A DNA stretch of 60,972 nucleotides from Lachnospiraceae bacterium (GTDB lineage: Bacteria > Bacillota > Clostridia > Lachnospirales > Lachnospiraceae), in assembly GCA_016288495.1 (NCBI GenBank), contig JAEEZH010000025.1:1-60972 (forward strand), read 5' to 3'. A model generated the notes under the pieces. The model had not been told where the DNA came from and searched no databases. It was given only the letters and a program-made list of their open reading frames with translations. Numbering within the stretch: the stretch's first letter is position 1; each line of letters opens with the position of its first letter. A program made the translations under genes and the position numbers. Positions 18,639 to 27,982 of this stretch are shown here, piece by piece.

Positions 18639-19473
18639 ACTTATCATGTATCTGCAATATCCGTTTGTCAGATATGCTCTGCTGGTCGGAATACTGATCG
18701 CCATGTGTTCCTCCTTGCTTGGCGTGACACTGGTACTCAGAAGGTTTTCTTTTATCGGGGACGGTCTTTCACATGTAGCCTTTGGGGCAATATCCATTGC
18801 AGCTGTTTTACATCTGACAAATAAAATGCTCATCATATTGCCTGTCACCGTGATCAGTGCGATACTGCTTCTTCGTACCGGACAGAACACAAAGATAAAG
18901 GGAGATGCAGCCATAGCCATGATATCCGTAAGCGCGCTGGCTTTTGGCTATCTTATCATGAATATTTTTTCCACATCTTCAAACCTTGCCGGAGATGTAT
19001 GCTCAACACTGTTCGGTTCAACATCCATTCTGACACTGACTTCATTGGAGGTACGGATCTGTATAATTCTGTCAATTGTGGTGTTACTGGTATTTATCCT
19101 TTTTTACAATAAAATATTTGCGGTTACTTTTGACGAGGTATTTTCCAGATCGGCCGGTGTAAAAGCCGATGTTTATAATCTGATGATCGCAATAGTGATC
19201 GCAGTCATAATCGTACTTGCAATGAACCTGGTCGGTTCGCTTTTAATATCTGCGCTTGTGATCTTTCCGGCGCTGTCGGCCATGCGGATATTTAACAATT
19301 TCAAGGCCGTTACAATATGTTCCGTCATTCTGTCGGTGATCTGTGCTTTAGGCGGGATCATTATATCCATTCTGGCAGGAACACCCGTCGGATCGACTAT
19401 CGTAGCTGTTGAGGCTCTGGTATTCGCCGGCTGCTGTATTATCGGTTCACTCACCGGAGGTGTAGATAGATGA
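18631..19473 (+). CDS. znuB: Metal ABC transporter permease, ZnuB-like
   Basis: 280 aa polytopic ABC-3 family protein. Confidence 0.92.
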   Translation: MDKLIMYLQYPFVRYALLVGILIAMCSSLLGVTLVLRRFSFIGDGLSHVAFGAISIAAVLHLTNKMLIILPVTVISAILLLRTGQNTKIKGDAAIAMISVSALAFGYLIMNIFSTSSNLAGDVCSTLFGSTSILTLTSLEVRICIILSIVVLLVFILFYNKIFAVTFDEVFSRSAGVKADVYNLMIAIVIAVIIVLAMNLVGSLLISALVIFPALSAMRIFNNFKAVTICSVILSVICALGGIIISILAGTPVGSTIVAVEALVFAGCCIIGSLTGGVDR

Positions 19474-19621
19474 AGATACAGGATTAAGAAGACATCCTGT
19501 TATATTTGCGCATAATCCTGATTTATGATAAACTGTTCTGCGTTGCGTTTTAATTTCACAAAATGGCATCGCGGCGTTTACATCTGTCAGACAGATACAG
19601 CCTGGTGCCGGACATAGAGGT

Positions 19622-21163
19622 ATGACCATGGAAAAAATATGTATCATCTTAGCGATAGTTGTTTACCTCGTGGTTCTTCTGTATCTGGGATTCAAATATT
19701 CCAGGAAAAACCTGAGCGTCAGTGACTACTATCTGGGCGGCAGAAAACTGGGTCCTTATGTGACTGCCATGAGCGCGGAGGCTTCCGATATGTCCTCCTG
19801 GCTCCTTCTGGGCTTGCCCGGCGTAGCATATGCCAGCGGTATCTGCGATGCTTTCTGGACAGCTTTGGGACTTGGGATCGGAACATATCTTAACTGGCTG
19901 CTCTGCGCCAGAAGACTTCGTCACTATACAGAGATCACCGGTTCCGTGACGGTCCCCGATTTTTTTGAGAACCGTTTCAAGGATGAATCTCACATCCTTA
20001 TGGCAGTTTCCGCTATAGTGATCGTGATCTTTTTCATTCCCTATACAGGATCGGGCTTTGCGGCCTGCGGAAAGCTTTTCTCATCGCTTTTCGGTATAGA
20101 TTATTTTGTTGCAATGATCATCTCGGCGATCATAATCGTGACCTATACGGCAGCCGGCGGCTTTCTGGCTGCTTCCACCACAGACTTTATCCAGTCGGTG
20201 GTGATGTCCGTAGCTCTCATCTGTGTGGTATGCTTCGGAGTTAAATGCTGCGGTTCTCCCGCAGCGATCTCGGATTATTCCAATTCCCTTGACGGATATA
20301 TGAGCATCACATCCATGTTCTCCGATTCCGGTGCCGTCGCTTACGGTCCCATAACCGTTATCTCTACCATGGCCTGGGGACTGGGATATTTCGGTATGCC
20401 CCACATCCTCTTAAGATTCATGGCTATAGAGGATCCCAAAAAGATCAAACTGTCACGCCGTATCGGTACCGTATGGGTGTTCATCGCCATGTCGGTAGCC
20501 ATTATCATCGGAGTGATCGCCAGATGCATGTCCCATGTGGGTGTTCTCGGCGGCGGCAGCGACAATTTCCTTGCAGATCCCGAGACCGCAGTCATCGAGA
20601 TCGCGAATCTGCTTTCCACTCACGGTGTGATCCCCGCCCTTTTGGCCGGCGTGATCATGGCCGGCATTCTGGCCTGCACCATGTCCACCTGTGATTCGCA
20701 GCTTCTGGCTGCTTCATCTTCCATTTCAGAAAATATCCTGGTTTCAGTTCTGGGTGTCAAAGTAGATGAGAAGAAAAAGATGATAATCGCCAGAATAACT
20801 CTGGTGATCATTTCAATAATCGGAATGGTGATCGCAAAGGATCCCGCCAGCTCGGTTTTCAAGATCGTATCCTTTGCATGGGCAGGCTTCGGCGGCGCCT
20901 TCGGTCCCGTCATGCTGCTGGCTCTTTTCTGGAAGAGGACCAATGCTCCCGGCGCCATCGCCGGTATGATAAGCGGCGGTGTTATGATCTTTGTGTGGAA
21001 ATTCCTGGTAAGGCCTATGGGCGGTGCACTGGACATCTACGAGCTGCTTCCCGCATTCATCGTGAGCCTTGTCTTCACCGTAGTGGTGAGCCTTCTTACC
21101 AAGGAGCCTGATAAAGATATCATCAGGGAATTCGATAGAGTAGATTCTCTGTGTAAGGGATAA
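19622..21163 (+). CDS. putP: Sodium/proline symporter (SSS family)
   Basis: 513 aa; SDYYLGGRKLGPYVTAMSAEASDMSSWLLLGLPG. Confidence 0.92.
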   Translation: MTMEKICIILAIVVYLVVLLYLGFKYSRKNLSVSDYYLGGRKLGPYVTAMSAEASDMSSWLLLGLPGVAYASGICDAFWTALGLGIGTYLNWLLCARRLRHYTEITGSVTVPDFFENRFKDESHILMAVSAIVIVIFFIPYTGSGFAACGKLFSSLFGIDYFVAMIISAIIIVTYTAAGGFLAASTTDFIQSVVMSVALICVVCFGVKCCGSPAAISDYSNSLDGYMSITSMFSDSGAVAYGPITVISTMAWGLGYFGMPHILLRFMAIEDPKKIKLSRRIGTVWVFIAMSVAIIIGVIARCMSHVGVLGGGSDNFLADPETAVIEIANLLSTHGVIPALLAGVIMAGILACTMSTCDSQLLAASSSISENILVSVLGVKVDEKKKMIIARITLVIISIIGMVIAKDPASSVFKIVSFAWAGFGGAFGPVMLLALFWKRTNAPGAIAGMISGGVMIFVWKFLVRPMGGALDIYELLPAFIVSLVFTVVVSLLTKEPDKDIIREFDRVDSLCKG

Positions 21164-21181
21164 TCCCAAGATAAGCATTCC

Positions 21182-21232
21182 AGCGAAAGCATGCTTTTCG
21201 ATCATCATTTGACCGAAAAGCATGCTTTCGCT
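21182..21232. terminator. Perfect 19-bp inverted repeat between convergent genes; probable bidirectional terminator
   Basis: AGCGAAAGCATGCTTTTCG (21182-21200) / CGAAAAGCATGCTTTCGCT (21214-21232), 13-nt loop. Confidence 0.65.
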
Positions 21233-21258
21233 AGTTGATTATTATGCGAACTTTTTGA

Positions 21259-23097
21259 TCAATCTGACTTCTTCACCTCTTCCATCAGCGTGATCCCCTT
21301 CTTAATGATCTCAAAATACTCCCGTCCGTTCCTGACTCCCGCCAGAAGTTCGGCACGTTCGTCATCTTCACTGCGATAAGCCCGGTCCATGATCTGCGTC
21401 ATTTCCTCCTGAACCAGACATTCCACATAGTACATGATGCCCCGGTCCTTTATATCGGCCGATATCTCCTGGGTCCTCTGAAACAGCTTTGAGAATCTCG
21501 GATTCCTGTATTTATTCTCTATGACCAGCTTTTCCATTTCATCATAGATCTTAAGCGCCTCTCTGACCTGCTCAGCCAGATAACCCAGTTCTCCCAGAGT
21601 CTCATCCATATATTTCATGAACCCGGCTCTCTCGTTCTCATCCATCAAAGGCTTTGCCTCTGCAAAAAATGCCTCCGCATCAAAATCCATATCACGTATG
21701 CCTTCAACAGCCTCTGCCAGAGTCATGCTGATACAGCCTTCAATGGCAGCTCCGCCTTCGGTCGCATTTATAACCTTTATATCCGGACGCGAAGCTATCT
21801 TTCGCTCAAACCACTTCCTGTAAGTGACAAACTCCCCGGAAGAACGGATCATATCACCATAGTATCCCGGAACCATACACTCATTGACAGTCAGATCCAT
21901 ATCCCATGAAGCCCTCAGACTTCCCTCGGCATGACTCTTATCACCGGTGTAAGCCAGATCCTGGCCCACCAGGATAAAATTTGTGACACCGATCTCCAGG
22001 AGAAAACTCATGGCCGTGTTAGCCACACTTCCTCCCGTCTTTAATCTGGGCAGGTTTATCCCATGATCCTTCAGATATGCTTCTATATGCGGATCCTCAC
22101 CCTTTTCAAAAAACAGCGGCGACTTTTGCCCTTCAAAAGCCACAGCAGTAGTGTTTATGTCACAGCCCATGGCTATGTTCTTGATCAGCGGATTCGTGAA
22201 GTGTCCCGGATTCTTTTTCGCATCCACACAAAAGAAAATATCCGGCATGATCCCGTGATTCAAAAGCACCGAGACCGCAGAATCCGCAGCCGCGATGATC
22301 CCATGACCCTTTGCCGCCTTAAGCTGCTCCACGTTTTTTGAAAGAGAAGGGCCGCTTGATACGATGATACCGCTCACGCCTTCCTTTAATGCCGGTTTCA
22401 GGGAATCGATGCTTCGGCTCATTGAAAGAAGCGGTGCATTGTTAAAGGCGTTTGTCACAAAACTTTTTCCGAAACGTGTCATCACATTCCGGTTTGCCCG
22501 CATATAATTTATGACCTCATTAAGTGTTGAATGAAAATACTCCCGCTCTTCGGGATAGAGCCGCCTGTAATTCATATATTCGATTATCTGCAGTATCTCC
22601 AGATCCGTATATTCCAGATTTGCCGCACTCACATAATACAGATCACCTTCAGATTCGATCACATCCTCCGTCTGGGGAAACATAATGATCACTCTCTTAT
22701 CCGAAATGATCCGGGACAGATCAAAATATTCGATCACGTATCTGAACAGCATACAATCCGGTTCATATATCAGCAGCATGGAATCCTGCGACATTCTGTC
22801 CAGGATACGATGGGCATACATTCCGTTTCCCATGCCGAACATGATATATTTGGAATTGAATTCATCATCCAGGGACTTCTCCCAGATATCCAGCAATGCT
22901 CCGGAATCATACATGGAATCCAGATTAAATACCGTATCATCCTTTATCCCGAATAAAACATGACGCCCTGCTATCTCCTCGCTTCCGAAGGACGGAAACT
23001 CGGGAAAACACTCAGAGCACCTGTTCATCAGTTCAAGGATCAGCGGACGTGACTCAAGTGCCCTCATATTTTTATCGTATACCGAATTTGAACTCAT
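21259..23097 (-). CDS. Motility-associated factor glycosyltransferase family protein (Maf/DUF115)
   Basis: 612 aa; GIIVSSGPSLSKNVEQLKAAKGHGIIAAADSAVSVLLNHGIMPDIFFCVDA and FILVGQDLAYTG are typical of Maf proteins. Confidence 0.9.
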   Translation of the reverse strand: MSSNSVYDKNMRALESRPLILELMNRCSECFPEFPSFGSEEIAGRHVLFGIKDDTVFNLDSMYDSGALLDIWEKSLDDEFNSKYIMFGMGNGMYAHRILDRMSQDSMLLIYEPDCMLFRYVIEYFDLSRIISDKRVIIMFPQTEDVIESEGDLYYVSAANLEYTDLEILQIIEYMNYRRLYPEEREYFHSTLNEVINYMRANRNVMTRFGKSFVTNAFNNAPLLSMSRSIDSLKPALKEGVSGIIVSSGPSLSKNVEQLKAAKGHGIIAAADSAVSVLLNHGIMPDIFFCVDAKKNPGHFTNPLIKNIAMGCDINTTAVAFEGQKSPLFFEKGEDPHIEAYLKDHGINLPRLKTGGSVANTAMSFLLEIGVTNFILVGQDLAYTGDKSHAEGSLRASWDMDLTVNECMVPGYYGDMIRSSGEFVTYRKWFERKIASRPDIKVINATEGGAAIEGCISMTLAEAVEGIRDMDFDAEAFFAEAKPLMDENERAGFMKYMDETLGELGYLAEQVREALKIYDEMEKLVIENKYRNPRFSKLFQRTQEISADIKDRGIMYYVECLVQEEMTQIMDRAYRSEDDERAELLAGVRNGREYFEIIKKGITLMEEVKKSD

Positions 23098-23444
23098 GCG
23101 ATCCCTGCCTCCTTTACCTTCTGTTTAAGAAGCTCAAGGTTACCCAAAAGCTCAAACTTCAAAGCATCCGCTGCCAGGAAATAATCACCTCTGCCCAGAG
23201 CATCCAGAATACGTTTAAGCTGCTCCGGCCAATAAGTCACATCATCCTTTTGATCGGACATCCTCTCGTCGGAATATACCTCCATGACCGCAGGCAGAGC
23301 CTCTGTCAGAGCAGCCGATAAGATATGCATATCTCCCACTATCCTGCTTTCGTTTGTACTCATCAGGATCAGCAGATATTCGTCTATGCTCTTTTCCAGA
23401 TTATCGATAGTCTGAATTATTTCCATGCTTTGCTCCTTTTTCAT
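23094..23444 (-). CDS. Hypothetical helical protein, flagellar-cluster associated
   Basis: 116 aa; overlaps the maf start. Confidence 0.7.
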   Translation of the reverse strand: MKKEQSMEIIQTIDNLEKSIDEYLLILMSTNESRIVGDMHILSAALTEALPAVMEVYSDERMSDQKDDVTYWPEQLKRILDALGRGDYFLAADALKFELLGNLELLKQKVKEAGIA

Positions 23445-23472
23445 ATCCTTCGCTAATGTCCTGAGGATGACA
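23444..23472. repeat. Dispersed palindromic repeat, copy 5 (variant)
   Basis: atccttcgctaatgtcctgaggatgacag; shares the 'ccttcgctaatgtcct' variant with copy 7. Confidence 0.55.
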
Positions 23473-23515
23473 GTGGGGACCGGATATCTGCTTCTCCCGG
23501 CTTATTCCACGAAAT

Positions 23516-23540
23516 AAGGGGTGTCCGAAGGACACCCCTT
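23516..23540 (-). terminator. Strong hairpin downstream of 23552..24031
   Basis: AAGGGGTGTCC-gaa-GGACACCCCTT, 11-bp perfect stem. Confidence 0.7.
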
Positions 23541-23551
23541 TGACCCCATAT

Positions 23552-24031
23552 CTAAAATTTATGATCCATATACTGTGCATCCTGTACGCTGCCCCCCGTC
23601 ATGCTCTTGTAGTAGCCGTTAGCTACCTGCATGCTGTTTCTGGACTGGCGCACCTTTTGATGCTCACTCCTGAATCTGTTTTTAAATTTAGTGTCATTAC
23701 GCCTTTCCGTAGCCTCCAGTGATGTGCCCAGATTCGTGATCTCCGTGATCAGCGTCTGCATATCCCTGATCTCTTCCACATGTGCGGACCGGTCATTCAG
23801 CAAAGTCTGTCTGGCTCTGTCATATACGGCTTCAAATCCGCTGTCCAGGAATCTCAGATCCACTATCAGCTTTGATTTCTCATCCATTATGGAATCAAAC
23901 GCGTCCATATCAAACTCCGGCTGATCCAGGATAGAACTTTGTTCCATACTTTTTCCGATGAGATCATTCAGGACTATGATCTTTTTCCTGAGGCTTTCTA
24001 TCAGAATAGCAATATAGTTTTTTGTACTCAA
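23552..24031 (-). CDS. FliT/FlgN-like flagellar chaperone candidate
   Basis: 159 aa, predicted coiled coil, directly downstream of fliS. Confidence 0.5.
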   Translation of the reverse strand: MSTKNYIAILIESLRKKIIVLNDLIGKSMEQSSILDQPEFDMDAFDSIMDEKSKLIVDLRFLDSGFEAVYDRARQTLLNDRSAHVEEIRDMQTLITEITNLGTSLEATERRNDTKFKNRFRSEHQKVRQSRNSMQVANGYYKSMTGGSVQDAQYMDHKF

Positions 24032-24044
24032 CGGTCAGATCCCC

Positions 24045-24431
24045 TTACTTACCTGCAGTTCTCATTACCTCTTTCCAGGTATCCCTCATGGTGCGAAGAT
24101 GCGTTATCGCCTCTTCCAGAGGCTCTTTTCTCTTGTAGGTATTTGCCTCCACCAGAAGTTTGCGGATATAGGTATAAACATTATCAAAATCCTGAGCCAC
24201 GGGATATTTATGATTAAGGGTGGCCCGGAACTCATCTATTATGTCCTGTGCCCTTCGCAGATTGTTATGAGCCTTCTGAATATCATTCTGCTCTATACCC
24301 GTCATGGCTACATTGCAGAATCTGATAGCGCCCTCATAAAGCATGAGCGTCAGCTCTCCGGGAGACGCAGTCATGATCTTGTTGTTCTGATACTGCTCGT
24401 AAGGATTATTCATTGCCATTTGAAAATACAC
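24045..24431 (-). CDS. fliS: Flagellar export chaperone FliS
   Basis: 128 aa; NPYEQYQNNKIMTASPGELTLMLYEGAIRFC. Confidence 0.95.
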   Translation of the reverse strand: MYFQMAMNNPYEQYQNNKIMTASPGELTLMLYEGAIRFCNVAMTGIEQNDIQKAHNNLRRAQDIIDEFRATLNHKYPVAQDFDNVYTYIRKLLVEANTYKRKEPLEEAITHLRTMRDTWKEVMRTAGK

Positions 24432-24438
24432 TCCTTAA

Positions 24439-26517
24439 TTAATAATTAAACAATCCGGTTATGGCACTGGAGCTGTTCTGCAGCTTCGTTAAGGCAGTCT
24501 CCATCGCAGAGAATTGTTTGTAGTACTTATCCTCAATATCAGCCAGCTTCTTTTCATAATCGGAAAGAGCCGTCTTATATTTGGTATACTGGGTATTCAT
24601 AACCTTGTCATCGTAGAAGTTGCCATAGCTGCTGTTAAGGGAAGTCGAGGCCTTCTTTGACAAAGTGTTATACATGCTGTTGGTGAGCTTCGTGAAGAAT
24701 TCCTGAACTCCGTCGGGATCAGAAGCGATCATGGCTTTCAGCTTGTCCGCATTTCCGGAGGTCTCCGTATCATCGGGATCACCATCGATATGGTATACGC
24801 CCTTTTCGTTGGCACCCGACAGGAAATAGCTCATGGTCTCTATACCGAAGGAAGCGAGGGAGTATTGCTTTCCGTTGATCTCGTATGCTCCCTGCATGCC
24901 TCTCTTGAGAGTTTCGATCATGGAACCCAGGGACTCATCCCTGCGAAGCAGTGAATCCTTGATCTTTTTATCCCAGGCTTCTATTTCCTTTTCTGACACG
25001 GAAGACTTCTGCTCATCGGTGAGGATATCATAATCCGTAGCCTTATCGGCATTGTATTTTGATTCCATCTCCTTTATCAGATCATTATACTCTGTGATAA
25101 AGTTTTTGATGGTCTTGTAAATGCCGTCCGTATCCGTACCGGTGGTAAGCGTGATGGAATTATAATCCTCCGCCGTCAGCTGATCCGCTGTCTTTGTCCC
25201 GTCTGCCAGCGCAGCTCTGGCCTGATCGTTCAGTCCGGTGATACCGGTACAGTTGATGTTCAGACCGTTTATATCAAAGGTGTTTGAAGAACTCTCAAAG
25301 AAAGCTCCGTTGAGATATATCTGGGCATTCTGTCCGGTTATCCTGACAGGCGCATCCGAACCGGTAGCTGCCGAGAAACCGCCGTTTATGGCAGTCCGGG
25401 CGGTATTTACCTTTTCGTTCAGGAAGCTTAAGGTATCTGCCTCAAGTGCGGCTGTAGCCTCACCCACATTACCCTCGCTGTCAATGGATACGTAATTACC
25501 CGCTTCGTCTATCTTCGCCTGGTTGGCTGCTATATCCTCATCATATTTCGTGATAGACTCGTTATATTTGTCGATGTCCTCCTGAATCTTTGCCTTCTGC
25601 TCTTCCGTGAGGGAATCATCATCCAGCTGGGGTGTGAGCTCATCTATCTTTGCCTGGGCCTCCGCCTTTTTGTTGGCAAGATCATCCATGGCATCCTTGG
25701 CATTTACTATGGTCTCCTTATATGAGGATACTCTGGAAGCCAGCTCCTTCTCATATATACTGCGGGCAGCCTCATCGGCTATCTTGCCTTCCCCGTCGGT
25801 GGTGTTGAAATCATAGTTCGCCCACTTCTGATATTCGGCATATTCCGCACTGCCGGTGCTCACTCCGGCAAAAAGACCCAGCTTTGACAAAGCGTTCACT
25901 GCGTTCTGGCTGTCACCCATCAGCTGGAAATCGGCATCGGCACCGGAATTCTTTGCACTGACGAATATACGCTGGTTTGTAACGTCAAAATTGGCATTGA
26001 CACCCGCCTCTCCCAGATCATATACCAGGTCGGAGATCTTCGTGTTTCCATCGATCTTGATCTGCTTGGGCTGTCCGCCTTCGGAGCCCTTTACCGTGAT
26101 ACTGGTCGAACCGCCGGTATAACCCAGCTGCTCAAGAGTGGTGTTGCCGTCAGCCTTTGTCCCGTCGGTCTTTTTCAATACACCGCCGGTGAGATATCCG
26201 GCCTGGGCCTGCTGCTTTACAGCCAAAGTCTGCGTTCCCAGGACAGCCTTTGAAGAAGCTGTCACAGTAGCCTTTGAAGGATCCGAAGCCGTAGTCTTCT
26301 TAGTACTGTAGGAAGACGAAAATCTCAGGTTACTGAGAGCCTTTGAATAAAAATTCTTTATCTTTGTATTCATCGAACTCCAGGCATCCATCTTCCATGA
26401 ATACTTGGTCATGTCGTTGACTTTTTTCTGTTTTGTCCCGTTATAGGCACTCATCAGGTCTGTGATCATGGACTCAGTATCAAGACCGGATGCCATGCCT
26501 GTTAATCTTATTGACAT
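24439..26517 (-). CDS. fliD: Flagellar filament capping protein FliD
   Basis: 692 aa; MSIRLTGMASGLDTESMITDLM start; conserved C-terminus; long coiled-coil insertion. Confidence 0.93.
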   Translation of the reverse strand: MSIRLTGMASGLDTESMITDLMSAYNGTKQKKVNDMTKYSWKMDAWSSMNTKIKNFYSKALSNLRFSSSYSTKKTTASDPSKATVTASSKAVLGTQTLAVKQQAQAGYLTGGVLKKTDGTKADGNTTLEQLGYTGGSTSITVKGSEGGQPKQIKIDGNTKISDLVYDLGEAGVNANFDVTNQRIFVSAKNSGADADFQLMGDSQNAVNALSKLGLFAGVSTGSAEYAEYQKWANYDFNTTDGEGKIADEAARSIYEKELASRVSSYKETIVNAKDAMDDLANKKAEAQAKIDELTPQLDDDSLTEEQKAKIQEDIDKYNESITKYDEDIAANQAKIDEAGNYVSIDSEGNVGEATAALEADTLSFLNEKVNTARTAINGGFSAATGSDAPVRITGQNAQIYLNGAFFESSSNTFDINGLNINCTGITGLNDQARAALADGTKTADQLTAEDYNSITLTTGTDTDGIYKTIKNFITEYNDLIKEMESKYNADKATDYDILTDEQKSSVSEKEIEAWDKKIKDSLLRRDESLGSMIETLKRGMQGAYEINGKQYSLASFGIETMSYFLSGANEKGVYHIDGDPDDTETSGNADKLKAMIASDPDGVQEFFTKLTNSMYNTLSKKASTSLNSSYGNFYDDKVMNTQYTKYKTALSDYEKKLADIEDKYYKQFSAMETALTKLQNSSSAITGLFNY

Positions 26518-26543
26518 ATTGGTATCCTTTCCGACCTAAAGGT

Positions 26544-26987
26544 CTATCTCTTCTCGTCAACGAGTATTCCCGCCATCTCCCAGACTTTGGCTATCATATC
26601 CAGAGTCTTGTCGGGGGGAAGCTCCTTGATCACCTTATCTGTGTCCTTATCCACAATCTTGATCGTTACCCTGTTAGTACCCTCATGAATGCCATACTTT
26701 GCAATGGAATTGTTCATCTTCTTATTCATGTCTTCCACTGCTTTTTTCAGCTTCTCGCTGTCCTTCTGAGTGTACTCGCTGCTCTGACCTCCACTTTGTT
26801 CACCGTCCTCAGCGGCCTCATGGGCTGCCTCTACTATACTCGTAGTGGGATCCGGTCTAACGGAAATGTCCTGCATGGTCTCTCCATCCGTGGTGACCTC
26901 GGCAGCAGGGCGCGTTACGGGCTGGGGAGCCTGTACCGTAGCCATTGTCTGATATGCAGACGTGCTGCTGATTCCTTCTATAGCCAT
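26544..26987 (-). CDS. flaG: FlaG family protein
   Basis: 147 aa; VTIKIVDKDTDKVIKELPPDKTLDMIAKVWEMAGILVDEKR. Confidence 0.9.
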   Translation of the reverse strand: MAIEGISSTSAYQTMATVQAPQPVTRPAAEVTTDGETMQDISVRPDPTTSIVEAAHEAAEDGEQSGGQSSEYTQKDSEKLKKAVEDMNKKMNNSIAKYGIHEGTNRVTIKIVDKDTDKVIKELPPDKTLDMIAKVWEMAGILVDEKR

Positions 26988-27076
26988 TTATATCACCTCC
27001 TTGTAATATGGCTGATCTCATACCCGTCCCTTTATGGCAGCGCACAAACGCGGACAAGTATATGTATCTTTATGTT

Positions 27077-27103
27077 TTATCGGACAAATTCACGTAAAGT
27101 TTA
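27077..27103 (-). promoter_or_regulatory. Sigma-28-type promoter upstream of flaG-fliD-fliS
   Basis: Minus strand TAAA-N15-TCCGATAA. Confidence 0.75.
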
Positions 27104-27144
27104 ACACATTTGTGAAAAAAAGTCACAGAATTAACAAAAAAAGA

Positions 27145-27162
27145 GGCTCCCAGCCGGGAGCC
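27145..27162 (-). terminator. Rho-independent terminator downstream of csrA
   Basis: Minus strand GGCTCCC-GGCT-GGGAGCC followed by TCTTTTTTTG. Confidence 0.88.
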
Positions 27163-27186
27163 CCGTAAAATATCCTCTTAAATTCA

Positions 27187-27402
27187 TCAGAAAAGATCGT
27201 TCAGCGCGGCCACATCCGAAACCGACATGGATTCTTTATTTGCCTCCTGGATCTGCTGATAGATCTCCTTACGGTAGATAGATACCTCCCTGGGGGCCTC
27301 GATACCTATCTTTATCTGATCGCCTCTTATATCGAGGATCTTTATCTCTATATTATTGTTAAGGATAAGCGCCTCATCCTTTTTTCTGGTAAGTGCAAGC
27401 AT
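27187..27402 (-). CDS. csrA: Carbon storage regulator CsrA
   Basis: 71 aa; MLALTRKKDEALILNNNIEIKILDIRGDQIKIGIEAPREVSIYRKEIY. Confidence 0.97.
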   Translation of the reverse strand: MLALTRKKDEALILNNNIEIKILDIRGDQIKIGIEAPREVSIYRKEIYQQIQEANKESMSVSDVAALNDLF

Positions 27403-27430
27403 ATTAACCTCCCATCGAGCGACAGATAAC

Positions 27431-27904
27431 CTATTCGGCAGCTGCGGCGCTCTCTTCCTTTAATTTTTTCAGCGTCTCGTAAATAGGATATTTGATCTTG
27501 TAATCCTCGCTCTCAAGAATGATCTGGCAGCCCTTGCGGTTTGCGGAATTGATGATTATGGGTGCCTTGAGATTCACTGTCATATCCTCTATCTTGCCCT
27601 TAGGGATGGTCATGGTCACCAGGACCATCATCTCATCCGCATTCAGATCTCCGATAGGCTTTAATGCTTCGTCATCCACCTCGGGATTATATGCACTGCA
27701 GACTACCAGCGGATCTATGACAGGAAGCGCAAATGCCGGCTCATCCAAAGATAAAAACCATGCCACGCTGGCATTCTCTCTCTCACTGTTATATACGATG
27801 GCAAATTTGTTGAGATCGGGGAATCCTATTATTCCGTTGTCCATCTCGATGATCTTGTCATCTGCTATATCGATTTCCCCGAATACTTTTGTGTTAACCT
27901 TCAT
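27431..27904 (-). CDS. fliW: Flagellar assembly factor FliW
   Basis: 157 aa; NGIIGFPDLNKFAI; adjacent to csrA. Confidence 0.95.
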   Translation of the reverse strand: MKVNTKVFGEIDIADDKIIEMDNGIIGFPDLNKFAIVYNSERENASVAWFLSLDEPAFALPVIDPLVVCSAYNPEVDDEALKPIGDLNADEMMVLVTMTIPKGKIEDMTVNLKAPIIINSANRKGCQIILESEDYKIKYPIYETLKKLKEESAAAAE

Positions 27905-27982
27905 TGTACCTTCCCCTTTCTTTGTTCGATTTAAGATAATACCACCTATGATTATAACATCATTTCACCGATGCGTAAACCA

